A DNA stretch of 64,000 bases from JAKFYM01 sp964416595 (lineage in GTDB: Bacteria; Bdellovibrionota; UBA1018; CAIPTA01). The stretch is taken from positions 1 to 64,000 of the forward strand of contig CAYQES010000016.1 in NCBI GenBank assembly GCA_964416595.1. The letters are read 5' to 3'. The position numbers and the translations under genes are program-made. The notes beneath the pieces are model-generated. The model had not been told where the DNA came from, searched no databases, and saw nothing but the letters and a program-made list of their open reading frames with translations. Below, piece by piece: positions 50,146-58,207 of this stretch (position 1 is its first letter; each line of letters opens with the position of its first letter).

Positions 50146-50811
50146 ATGGAAACGAACAAGATAGATCTTTCCTCGGCTCCAGAATCCCCTCCTAGATACT
50201 CTCTCTCCCAGCAATTATGGGGTGTGGACTGGCAGAGCCTTTTACCATGGTCATTAGATACTAATGTTACGGCTTCCCTAGCAAATTTCGATCTAATCAA
50301 AGAATTTATGAAAAAGCATGGAGCCGCTATTTATGAAGTAGAGGCCCAAAAATCTGCCTTTTTATCCACGATCGATTCTCCTGCCAAAGAATTTTACTAC
50401 CAAAACTTGGCAGACCATTTTGCCTTTTGGCAAGCAGGGGAGCTTGTGGGTGTTTTCACGGGCAATGCCTTTGATTGGTCCACCTATTATCTTAGGAATT
50501 TTGCTTTGCTACATAAGGCCCGCGGTAAAGGCATGCAGCGGAAATTTTATGAAAAGTTATTCCTAGTACTCAAAGAGTTAGGAGTAGAAAGAGTGGAGGG
50601 CGAAGTTTCACCCTCGAACCTAGCGCAAGTACATACATTCAATAAATTAGAATTTAATGTGGTGGGCAGCAAAATGACCGAGCGCTGGGGCGGCCTCTTG
50701 CTCATGACCAAATACCTTCAAGAAAAAAATCAAAATGTATTCTTAGAACAGTTTTGCATGGGGCCCAAACCCCAATCTGCAAAAAATAAGCGGGAAAGGA
50801 GGATCATATGA
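50146..50811 (+). CDS. GNAT-family acyltransferase in the YcaO/HDO cluster
   Basis: 221 residues. An N-terminal extension of about 75 residues precedes a GNAT domain with the acyl-CoA-binding motif in LHKARGKGMQRKFYEKL, followed by VERVEGEVSPSNLAQVHTFN typical of GNAT folds. No signal peptide. Its last codons overlap the start of a 10-codon frame (ATGA at 50808-50811). In a cluster with an HDO and YcaO, it could acetylate or acylate a peptide or small amine precursor. It begins the operon with box 2 upstream. Confidence 0.82.
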   Translation: METNKIDLSSAPESPPRYSLSQQLWGVDWQSLLPWSLDTNVTASLANFDLIKEFMKKHGAAIYEVEAQKSAFLSTIDSPAKEFYYQNLADHFAFWQAGELVGVFTGNAFDWSTYYLRNFALLHKARGKGMQRKFYEKLFLVLKELGVERVEGEVSPSNLAQVHTFNKLEFNVVGSKMTERWGGLLLMTKYLQEKNQNVFLEQFCMGPKPQSAKNKRERRII

Positions 50812-50840
50812 AAAAGAAATTCGCAAAATACACTCTCTAA
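50808..50840 (+). CDS. Possible 10-residue peptide, MKKKFAKYTL
   Basis: Reading frame of 10 codons, with AAAGGAGG at 50796-50803 in ideal position before the ATG and a 4-base overlap with the GNAT stop. The predicted peptide MKKKFAKYTL is basic with one Tyr, one Thr and a C-terminal Leu; no Cys or Ser. It is followed by a G/C hairpin. It could be a leaderless precursor of a YcaO/HDO-modified peptide, a short leader peptide, or a chance frame. Length is far below known YcaO substrates. Confidence 0.4.
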   Translation: MKKKFAKYTL

Positions 50841-50848
50841 TTTTCCTG

Positions 50849-50880
50849 CCCCCCCTTTTGCACTAAAAGTAAGGGGGGGG
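50849..50880 (+). promoter_or_regulatory. Poly-C/poly-G hairpin after the 10-codon frame
   Basis: Seven C (50849-50855) can pair with the G-run (50873-50880); an inner TTTT/AAAA pair also fits. No U-run follows, so it is more likely an RNA-processing, attenuation or stability element than an intrinsic terminator. It separates the peptide frame from the HDO gene. Confidence 0.5.
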
Positions 50881-50904
50881 CCATTACTCACAAGGATTTA
50901 ATTC

Positions 50905-51603
50905 ATGGAACTGCAATCTCTTCACACAAAAACTAAACATATCAGCCGCTTTTCCCAGCAATTGGTGCAGGAAATGTCAACCTATTGCCAAGATCTATTG
51001 GATACAGTTCCCATTTTCCAAGGCGCAAAAGAAGGCCTCATTACCCAGAAAGAATTAGGTTGGTATCTCTTTAATTTAAAATTTCTCTTGAGCAATACAG
51101 ACGATTGCATCCGCAAAGCTATGTTCCGCTCCCAAGAGCTGGGCCTAAAAGATCTAGCTGCTTTCTATTTAGAAAAGTTAGACGAGGAAGAAGGCCACGA
51201 AGAATGGGCTAAAGATGATTTGCGCTCCAATGAAATAAATTGTGACCAATTCTCTGAACCTTCCCCACATTTAATAGAATCCATGGCCTTTTTACGAAAA
51301 AGTATCCAAGAAAATCCCGCATCTTACTTGGGTTATGTTCTACTAACAGAATTCGTTACAGTTTTTGTGGGTTCCGTTTGGCTAAAAAACTTGGAAAAAT
51401 TCTGTGGCATCAAAAACTCGTCTATGTCGTCCGTTGCCAACCATGTGGAACTCGACAAACACCACGTGATGGATGATTTCGCAATCATCGATAAAACTTG
51501 CATTGAGCAAAAGAACGAAAAAGCTATACAGGCTGTTGTTCACGGCGCTATGAGATTCTTTGAGCGCTTTGTGCGTGAAATTGAAGTACGGAAAGTTTCA
51601 TAA
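50905..51603 (+). CDS. Heme-oxygenase-like diiron-type (HDO) enzyme
   Basis: 232 residues, all helical, resembling the TENA/PqqC/heme-oxygenase-like fold now grouped as HDO iron enzymes. Potential metal ligands are seen in LEKLDEEEGHEEWAKDDL and NHVELDKHHVMDDF (Glu, Glu/Asp and His spaced as in the family). AAGGA precedes the ATG at 50905, and its stop is 2 bases before the YcaO ATG, so the two are translationally linked. HDO enzymes perform oxidative cleavage or hydroxylation; alongside YcaO they may act on the same substrate. Function inferred from fold and context. Confidence 0.82.
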   Translation: MELQSLHTKTKHISRFSQQLVQEMSTYCQDLLDTVPIFQGAKEGLITQKELGWYLFNLKFLLSNTDDCIRKAMFRSQELGLKDLAAFYLEKLDEEEGHEEWAKDDLRSNEINCDQFSEPSPHLIESMAFLRKSIQENPASYLGYVLLTEFVTVFVGSVWLKNLEKFCGIKNSSMSSVANHVELDKHHVMDDFAIIDKTCIEQKNEKAIQAVVHGAMRFFERFVREIEVRKVS

Positions 51604-51605
51604 AT

Positions 51606-52619
51606 ATGCTGGATCTTTTACAGCAGGAATTTCCCCTTCCAGATGGATGGTCAAAACCTGAATTCTTTACGGAAGATTTTCAGCTAGGTTCATTACGCCT
51701 GCAATTGGTAGGCTTTGCTTCCACGCGGATTGCAACGGGCGAAGAAGTGACTGGCAGTAGTGCAGCCCTCCACAAGGAAACAGAGCGGGCCTACTATGAG
51801 CTCCTAGAGCGCTGCCTGATAGTTGATTGCGCCTACAACTCTCAACTATCTTTTCCCATTCTAAATACAGAAGGCCAGCCCACAGGCAAAATGCTTTCTC
51901 ATTCAGAGATCTTTTTACCTGACACTAACCTCAATCTGTGGAAGCATTCCAAATCCAATGGCATAGCTGTGCATAAAAATTTTCAAGAGGCTTCCATCCG
52001 CGCTTATTTTGAAATGGCCGAACGTGATCAAGTGCTACGCAGCTGGTTCGGAGAAGTTCTTCCACAAGCCTTGGACACAAAATACTTTTCGCTCCCGGGG
52101 CTCAAAGAATTAGAAGAAAACTACCAGGTAACCAGTTATTCCTTTCAAGATCCAAATAGACCAGAACCCGCCAAAGTAGTAGGCACTTTTGGTTTCCCAA
52201 AACAAGGAAATCTTCCACTGATTTTTGGGTTCGGAGCCAGCTTTGATTTTGCCACCGCTACAGCTCACGCCCTAGGTGAATGCTTCCAGCGTTTAGGATT
52301 TATCTTCGATGAAGAATTCGCTCCTACACCAGAACATATTTCGTTAGATCCTTCAGCAGATTTTCATTTGAACTGGTTTCTGCGCAGCTCAAGCCACAGT
52401 TTAATCCGCCAATGGTTAGCTGGAAAAAATAAAAAAAGCCCGCGGGCTGCTACAAAACTTGGTTTGGTACAATATGTGGAGCTAACAAAAACACCCGGAA
52501 AAATTAGCTTGGTAAAGGCATTGCAGCCAGGGCGGCTCCCGCTACGTTTTGGCCGAGGATATGAGGAATTTTATCCGCATCTTTCAGAATTAGAACAGGC
52601 CATCCACCCGATTTCTTAA
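51606..52619 (+). CDS. YcaO-family protein
   Basis: 337 residues with the YcaO ATP-binding signatures: SSAALHKETERAYYELLERC near residues 50-69 and KSNGIAVHKNFQEASIRAYF followed by EMAERD at about 118-143. YcaO proteins activate peptide amides with ATP, making azolines, amidines or thioamides; some act in other reactions. It follows the HDO gene with a 2-base gap and is 3 bases from the convergent REC gene. There is no adjacent recognisable E1-like partner or dehydrogenase, so a thioamide or amidine type, or a function acting with HDO, is more likely than a classical azole pathway. Confidence 0.85.
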   Translation: MLDLLQQEFPLPDGWSKPEFFTEDFQLGSLRLQLVGFASTRIATGEEVTGSSAALHKETERAYYELLERCLIVDCAYNSQLSFPILNTEGQPTGKMLSHSEIFLPDTNLNLWKHSKSNGIAVHKNFQEASIRAYFEMAERDQVLRSWFGEVLPQALDTKYFSLPGLKELEENYQVTSYSFQDPNRPEPAKVVGTFGFPKQGNLPLIFGFGASFDFATATAHALGECFQRLGFIFDEEFAPTPEHISLDPSADFHLNWFLRSSSHSLIRQWLAGKNKKSPRAATKLGLVQYVELTKTPGKISLVKALQPGRLPLRFGRGYEEFYPHLSELEQAIHPIS

Positions 52620-52622
52620 ATC

Positions 52623-52979
52623 TTATATAAGTGCTTTTTCGATTTTTGCGATCAACTCATTCTGCTGAAATGGCTTAAGCACGTAATCCAAAGCGCCTCC
52701 TTGCAAGCAAGTACGGGTTGTATCCGGATTATCAATGGAGGAAACAACCAGAAAAGGAAAAGTTAGCTTTTGAGTGGAACTCAAATAATCCAAAAAGGAT
52801 CCATCGCCCAATTTAAGATCTGCTATCAAAAGCTGAGGTTGCTTTTGTTTCGCTAAATTTTGGGCAAATTCACTAATGCTAGAAAACACGCAAGTGCTAT
52901 AATTTTTCAAAATTTTCCCGTACACAAAAATGCAACCAGGATCATCTTCTAAAACCCAGATGGTGGCGCTAATATTCAT
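52623..52979 (-). CDS. Single-domain response regulator paired with the kinase
   Basis: 118 residues from the ATG at 52979. Receiver with IWVLEDDPGC, Asp in LIADLKLGD, and VLKPFQQ; no output domain. The sequence resembles the receiver at 48921-49637, so the two likely arose by duplication and compete for or share phosphate. Its start overlaps the end of the histidine kinase gene by 4 bases (ATGA), so it is the kinase's cotranscribed partner. The convergent YcaO gene ends 3 bases away. Confidence 0.9.
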   Translation of the reverse strand: MNISATIWVLEDDPGCIFVYGKILKNYSTCVFSSISEFAQNLAKQKQPQLLIADLKLGDGSFLDYLSSTQKLTFPFLVVSSIDNPDTTRTCLQGGALDYVLKPFQQNELIAKIEKALI

Positions 52980-54682
52980 ACTGATGCCTCCGGTGAACCT
53001 TTCTGCTCCCAAATAGGAGCTGTAGTAGTAAGTGCGGGCAGCGTAAGCATAAAAGTGGTTCCGATATTTGTTTCTGTTTCTAACACAGATAAGCTGCCCT
53101 GTAGCCGTTCCACTAACCTGCGCGTGAGGCGTAAGCCCATGCCTTTCCTTGCGGCATAGTTTTTCGAAGGAGTAACTCGATAGGCAGTGAGGTTTTCGTA
53201 AGTCTCCACGCTCAAGCCCGTGCCATTATCGGATACAGATAAAACGTGGACCTCATTAAGATCAGACTTTACTGCTTCCACCGCAATCCAAGGGCCGTCA
53301 ATGGCATTTTTGATAAAGTTTTCCAGTGAATTTTTGTATAAATTATAAAGGATATGAATAAGATCCGATTGGCTTACGGAGAACTTTAAATTGAGCGCAG
53401 ATTTTTCGATATGAAAAACGATCTGACTAAATTCTTTCCCCATAAATTGCGTACGCAAGAGCAGTAAAACGGCCTGATGGGCTGTAGCAAAAGATGTTTC
53501 TTGTTGCACAGAAGAATCTGCATTGCGTAAATATGTCCGCAAAGATCCCACCAGTTCTGCGGCTCGTTTGGCATTGATTTCAATTTGATTAAAATAGACA
53601 GAAGAGGTGGGATGCTGATTTTCTTTCATCTCTTCCACACAGAATTGCAAAGTATGCAACGGGCCCGCTAAATCATGCACCACCAAACCAGCCACCTCCC
53701 CTAAAGCACGGTAGCGACTTTGCTCCGTTTCGTGGGTGATCCAACTCAATAATTCTCTCTCATTCCTGCGTAAATTATCTGTAAGCTCATTAAAAATATT
53801 TTCAAATCGCGCTAACGCAGGAGAAGAGTGCAAGGGAATCGCCTGCTCTTGGTTTTTATTGGAAAGCTCTTGGAAAGTTTGGAAGAGGACAGTTAGGCCA
53901 TTCATAAAATAATTGCGAGCCAACATCCAAGTTCTTGTTAACAACACAAAACCAAATATGCCAAGAGCCACTGTCTCTGCCAGGCTCCAAAGGGAAAAAT
54001 CAAACCGGTGTGAGTACAAAAGGACAACCTGCAAATATAAAATTGCAAAGAAAATTCCCCCTATAGAAATCCTTTCTTGAAAACCAAAATCAGAAAGAGA
54101 AGAGGGAAACTTGGCCGTGCGAAACACAGAATTCCAATTATATTTATGGTGGAACTCCCTAATTTTGTCGGAAACAAAATAGTGTGTATCAAAATAAATA
54201 TTGGCGTAAAAATAAGAGTGCACGAGAAAAAAGTAAGCGAAAAATTTAAAAAACTGTAAAAAGCGGGAGCCCTCAGCATGCCAAAGAAAAATAATGCAAA
54301 TGGCCGCAGGTACAACCTTAACGACGCTGGCGTACACACACCACAAAGCTCTCCGATCCGGCAGTTGCACTAAGGATTCAAAAAGATCTTTTTTCTTTGC
54401 TTCATCTAGAGCCGCAATTTTTTCCTCCGAAATTTCGGGGAAATAAACAGCCACATCGGGATAACGTTTTAGGAAAAATTTGACTTCAAGATTTTTGAGA
54501 ACCGAAAAGGAAGCCATATCAATGATGTGTAGATAAAAAAGCTCCCAAAGCGTAGGGCGAAATAGGACGATCAGGGAAATAAACACTGCCATACTGAGAA
54601 AAATCCAACTCACTGGCGACATCGTGCAACCCGGAGTGCGCATCCGGGACCGAGGGAAATTTTTCATCTGTAGGATTGGCAT
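52976..54682 (-). CDS. Membrane sensor histidine kinase with multiple helices
   Basis: 568 residues. Five likely membrane helices: about 22-42, 113-133, 140-165, 205-225 and 232-252. They are followed by a cytoplasmic kinase core with the H-box VVHDLAGPLHTLQF, the N-box HILYNLYKNSLENFI, the G1 motif SDNGTGLS and G2 GMGLRLTRRL. Such multi-pass sensors are typical of kinases that detect peptide or membrane signals (AgrC/ComD-like topology), but the topology alone does not prove it. ACCGAGGA lies before the ATG. Its cognate regulator is the overlapping REC gene; the OmpR-type regulator 4 kb away is a second candidate. Confidence 0.92.
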   Translation of the reverse strand: MPILQMKNFPRSRMRTPGCTMSPVSWIFLSMAVFISLIVLFRPTLWELFYLHIIDMASFSVLKNLEVKFFLKRYPDVAVYFPEISEEKIAALDEAKKKDLFESLVQLPDRRALWCVYASVVKVVPAAICIIFLWHAEGSRFLQFFKFFAYFFLVHSYFYANIYFDTHYFVSDKIREFHHKYNWNSVFRTAKFPSSLSDFGFQERISIGGIFFAILYLQVVLLYSHRFDFSLWSLAETVALGIFGFVLLTRTWMLARNYFMNGLTVLFQTFQELSNKNQEQAIPLHSSPALARFENIFNELTDNLRRNERELLSWITHETEQSRYRALGEVAGLVVHDLAGPLHTLQFCVEEMKENQHPTSSVYFNQIEINAKRAAELVGSLRTYLRNADSSVQQETSFATAHQAVLLLLRTQFMGKEFSQIVFHIEKSALNLKFSVSQSDLIHILYNLYKNSLENFIKNAIDGPWIAVEAVKSDLNEVHVLSVSDNGTGLSVETYENLTAYRVTPSKNYAARKGMGLRLTRRLVERLQGSLSVLETETNIGTTFMLTLPALTTTAPIWEQKGSPEASV

Positions 54683-54751
54683 TTTTACGTCCTCGGTTTT
54701 CGAAGCAGGGGGACAGTAAAGAAGCCAATGCGTAGAGTCAAGTACGGATTC

Positions 54752-55279
54752 CTACTTTCGATGGTATACAAACACCAATGAAGACGACTGACTAGCACCA
54801 CAAAAAGCCACTGTGGCGGCTACGGGCATGTTCACAGTCATGGAACTGCCTTCGATTACATAGGAATAGTCTGCGGTAGGTATAGGGGAGAGCTGACCAC
54901 AAAGACCAGCAAACGCAGTGCAATCACCGGCACAGCTCGCCACAGAGTCTTCACCATGAAAGGTACTGCTCGTTACACTACTGAAAGTCATAGGGGTGGT
55001 TATTACACAAGAATCGATCGCCCAGGTGCGGTAGCCACCGAGGTCATGGTTGATTCTCAAAGTGGAGCTAACGCTCACGCCCGCAGTCAAAGCGTTATCG
55101 GTAAATAAGGGCACTTGGCTTTCTTCTTCCGCACAGCGAATTTGAGTTAGTAGCCAGTCACCATGAATAGTGCCAGCGCTCGCGCCAACACTGCTAACGG
55201 ATCGATCATCCTTTCCGCAAGCCACTAAAAATGGAAGGGCAAATACTAAAGCGATCATTTTCATGTTTGGCTTACCCAT
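54752..55279 (-). CDS. Lipoprotein with many Cys
   Basis: 175 residues from the ATG at 55279 (AAGGAG upstream). Lipobox in FALPFLVACGKDD. The mature part is Ser/Thr-rich with Cys residues in at least five places (IRCAEEE, DSCVITT, ASCAGDCTAF, GLCGQL, AFCGASQ), suggesting a disulfide-stabilised beta-rich periplasmic or surface protein. Divergent from the MFS gene. No known family. Confidence 0.75.
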   Translation of the reverse strand: MGKPNMKMIALVFALPFLVACGKDDRSVSSVGASAGTIHGDWLLTQIRCAEEESQVPLFTDNALTAGVSVSSTLRINHDLGGYRTWAIDSCVITTPMTFSSVTSSTFHGEDSVASCAGDCTAFAGLCGQLSPIPTADYSYVIEGSSMTVNMPVAATVAFCGASQSSSLVFVYHRK

Positions 55280-55377
55280 AAAGAACTCCTTATAAAACTG
55301 TATTGGGCATAAGAGAGCAAAACCCAAGCCAAGCAAAAATCGATGCAACTCATTGATTTTATTTATCTTTATTGAAC

Positions 55378-55419
55378 TGTATAAACTTTGGAAGTAGGCA
55401 GGTGTCTAAAGTTTATACA
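55378..55419. promoter_or_regulatory. Inverted repeat between lipoprotein and MFS gene
   Basis: TGTATAAACTTT (55378-55389) and AAAGTTTATACA (55408-55419) are perfect 12-bp arms with an 18-bp spacer. The arm is the same motif as AAAGTTTWTACA near 13675 and 14140. Lies about 90 bp before the MFS start and 100 bp before the lipoprotein start, so it could control both. Confidence 0.5.
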
Positions 55420-55509
55420 AAAAACTCGGGTTTCTTGCGATTGCCTGATTGCTGGAAAACCCATTCAAATATATGCCTTTAGTTCACCACACACTTGCTG
55501 AAGGGGATC

Positions 55510-56835
55510 ATGGAAAAATCAAAAATCTGGAAAGTTATTGGCGCCTCTAGTTTGGGCACCCTGATCGAATGGTACGACTTCTATATCTTTGGCAGTTTAG
55601 CCACCATTATCTCTACCCAGTTTTTCCCTAAGGGCAACGAAACAGTCGCTCTTCTTAGCACTTTGGCTACTTTCGCTACAGGTTTTGTGGTGCGCCCTTT
55701 CGGAGCACTTTTTTTTGGCCGCCTTGGGGATCTACTTGGAAGAAAATACGCTTTCATGATCACCCTACTCCTGATGGGAGGAGCTACCACCGCAATTGGA
55801 CTATTGCCGAACTATGAAACCATTGGCTTGGCCGCACCTTTGCTTTTATTGGTGCTGCGTTTATTGCAGGGTTTAGCTTTGGGTGGTGAATATGGCGGCG
55901 CTGCCACCTATGTGGCCGAGCATTCTCCCTTAGGCAAAAGGGGTTATTACACAAGTTTTATTCAAACCACGGCTACATTGGGCCTCTTTGTTTCTCTAGG
56001 CGTGGTATTAACCACTCGTTTTTCTGTGGGTGAAGACGCTTTTAAAGATTGGGGCTGGCGGATTCCCTTTTTACTATCCGTAGTGCTTGTGGTGTTTTCC
56101 TTTTTTATCCGCAGACGCTTAGGCGAATCGCCACTTTTTGAAAAAATGAAAGCCGCAGGGAAAGCCTCGCAAAGCCCGTTGCGGGATAGTTTTATGAATC
56201 CGGAAAATCGCCGCCTCGTAATCCTCGCGCTCTTAGGCGCCACCATGGGGCAAGGTGTGGTTTGGTATACGGGCCAGTTCTATGCGCTTTATTATCTACA
56301 AACCGTGCTAAAAGTAGAGTTTGTGCAAGCCAACACTATCATCGCTGCTGCCTTGGTGCTCGGCACTCCATTTTTTATTGTGTTCGGCGCACTCTCGGAC
56401 AAAATCGGCCGCAAAAAAATCATTTTGACGGGCTGCCTCGTGGCCGCCCTGGCCTACATTCCTATTTATAAAGCCATGGAAATATATTCTGGCTGGAACC
56501 CAGCGGATCCCTTAGCGATGGCGGTGAATCCAAATTTGCCCATGCTTATGTTCTTGGTTTGGATCCAAGTGATTTTTGTGACAATGGTATACGGGCCGAT
56601 CGCTGCCTTCTTAGTGGAACTCTTTCCCACCCGCATTCGTTATACTTCTATGTCACTCCCCTACCATATTGGTAACGGAGTGTTTGGGGGTCTCGTGCCA
56701 TTCATCGGCACAGCCCTTGTGAGCGCTACGGGCAATCACTTTTCTGGCCTTTATTATCCCATTAGCATTGCACTAATCACTTTTGTGGTAGGTTGTTTTT
56801 TTGTGCAAGATCCAACTGGTGTTGAAAGCGAGTGA
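55510..56835 (+). CDS. MFS transporter, metabolite:H+ symporter type
   Basis: 441 residues, 12 membrane helices. The MHS-type signature SLGTLIEWYDFYIFGSLA is at the start, followed by RPFGALFFGRLGDLLGRKYA and GLALGGEYGGAATYVAE, as in proline/betaine or dicarboxylate symporters. The ATG at 55510 follows AAGGGG; an upstream TTG in the same frame is less likely. It is followed 4 bases later by an APC-type permease. The TetR at 58205 closes the group. Confidence 0.92.
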   Translation: MEKSKIWKVIGASSLGTLIEWYDFYIFGSLATIISTQFFPKGNETVALLSTLATFATGFVVRPFGALFFGRLGDLLGRKYAFMITLLLMGGATTAIGLLPNYETIGLAAPLLLLVLRLLQGLALGGEYGGAATYVAEHSPLGKRGYYTSFIQTTATLGLFVSLGVVLTTRFSVGEDAFKDWGWRIPFLLSVVLVVFSFFIRRRLGESPLFEKMKAAGKASQSPLRDSFMNPENRRLVILALLGATMGQGVVWYTGQFYALYYLQTVLKVEFVQANTIIAAALVLGTPFFIVFGALSDKIGRKKIILTGCLVAALAYIPIYKAMEIYSGWNPADPLAMAVNPNLPMLMFLVWIQVIFVTMVYGPIAAFLVELFPTRIRYTSMSLPYHIGNGVFGGLVPFIGTALVSATGNHFSGLYYPISIALITFVVGCFFVQDPTGVESE

Positions 56836-56839
56836 GCTC

Positions 56840-58153
56840 ATGGAAAAATATGTTTTAAAACGCCACATCGGTTTAGTGGCACTCACTTTATATGGCGTGG
56901 GCGATATTTTGGGTTCCGGCATTTATGGGCTCGTGGGCAAAGCCGCCGGACAAATGGGATCCGCCGTGTGGTTAGCTTTTTTTGCAAGCATGGTGGCCGC
57001 GGGTTTAACGGGATTATCGTATGCTAGTTTAGGCTCCCGCTATCCCCGCGCTGCAGGAGCCGCGTACACCACCTACCGCGCGTACAAAAAAGCTTTTTTA
57101 TCCTATCTCGTAGGTTTAGCAGTACTAGCTTCGGGCCTCACCTCCATGGCCACAGCGGCCAGAGTGTTTGCGGGTTATTTTACGGGCCTCGGCATTAATC
57201 TTCCCATACTGGTAGTAGCCATCGCTTTCTCCCTATTGATTGCATTCGTTGTGTTTTGGGGAATCAAGGAATCCCTTGCGGCCAATGCGGTTTGCACGCT
57301 GGTGGAACTAGGCGGACTCTTGATCGTGCTCGCCGTAGGCGCATCCTTTGTTGGCTCCACAAATTATTTAGATGCCACTACTCCTGCAAATCCTACGGGT
57401 GAGATTGGCCTGTCCCTAGTGCTCACAGGTGCCGTGCTCACCTTTTATTCTTTTGTGGGATTTGAAGATATGCTCAATGTGGCCGAAGAAGTGAAAGACC
57501 CTAAAAGAACTTTGCCTCGAGGACTATTGCTCGCCGTGCTCATTTCCTCTTTGATTTATATGGGCGTGAGCGTTGTGGCCGTTTCTGTACTCCCCGCCGC
57601 TGAACTAGCTCAATCCAATCGCCCGTTGGTGGATGTGGTGGTAAAAGCTGCTCCTTGGTTTCCCGCAACCATTTTTGGTTTTATTTCTCTTTTTGCTGTT
57701 GCCAACACCACCTTGCTTAATTGTGTGATGGGATCCCGCTTACTCTACGGTATGGCCCACCAGGGCTTGATGCCCAAAGTTTTAGGCAAAGTGCACCCCA
57801 GTAGAAAAACCCCCTATGTGGCCGTAGGTGCGGTGTGGTGTCTTTTTTTCATTCTCATTTTAAGTGGAGATATATCTTCCCTAGCTAAATCCACTAGCGT
57901 GCTCCTCCTCAGTTGTTTCATCGTAGTGAACACAGCATTGATTGTATTAAAGCGGAAAGAAAAAATTGCGGGTAGCTTCGAAGTTCCCTATTTTGTTCCA
58001 GCCTTGGGATCCATTGTCTGTTTAGCCATTCTCAGCCAAGCCCAATTTGCGGAGCTTGCCACCGCAGGTTCCATTCTTGCTGTTATTACTGTGCTCTATT
58101 TTATTATGCGCCCCACTCCCAAGGCCATAGAAACTATGGATGAGCTAGACTAA
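56840..58153 (+). CDS. APC-superfamily amino acid permease
   Basis: 437 residues, about 12 membrane helices. GVGDILGSGIYGLVGKAAGQ (the glycine-rich first helix), YTTYRAYKKAFLSYLVGLAV, and FYSFVGFEDMLNVAEEVKDP are typical of APC amino acid/polyamine permeases. The ATG at 56840 is 4 bases after the MFS stop, with weak ribosome site (GAGTGAG). Probably cotranscribed with the MFS gene. Substrate unknown. Confidence 0.92.
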   Translation: MEKYVLKRHIGLVALTLYGVGDILGSGIYGLVGKAAGQMGSAVWLAFFASMVAAGLTGLSYASLGSRYPRAAGAAYTTYRAYKKAFLSYLVGLAVLASGLTSMATAARVFAGYFTGLGINLPILVVAIAFSLLIAFVVFWGIKESLAANAVCTLVELGGLLIVLAVGASFVGSTNYLDATTPANPTGEIGLSLVLTGAVLTFYSFVGFEDMLNVAEEVKDPKRTLPRGLLLAVLISSLIYMGVSVVAVSVLPAAELAQSNRPLVDVVVKAAPWFPATIFGFISLFAVANTTLLNCVMGSRLLYGMAHQGLMPKVLGKVHPSRKTPYVAVGAVWCLFFILILSGDISSLAKSTSVLLLSCFIVVNTALIVLKRKEKIAGSFEVPYFVPALGSIVCLAILSQAQFAELATAGSILAVITVLYFIMRPTPKAIETMDELD

Positions 58154-58185
58154 GGCAAACTGCCGCTTGCCTAAATTGCTGCCTC

Positions 58186-58207
58186 CATTAGACATAAATG
58201 TCTAATG
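58186..58207. promoter_or_regulatory. Perfect palindrome covering the TetR start codon
   Basis: CATTAGACAT (58186-58195), AA, ATGTCTAATG (58198-58207): perfect 10-bp arms. The last three bases are the ATG of the TetR gene. Strong operator candidate for autorepression. No Shine-Dalgarno is seen, so the mRNA may be leaderless. Confidence 0.75.
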
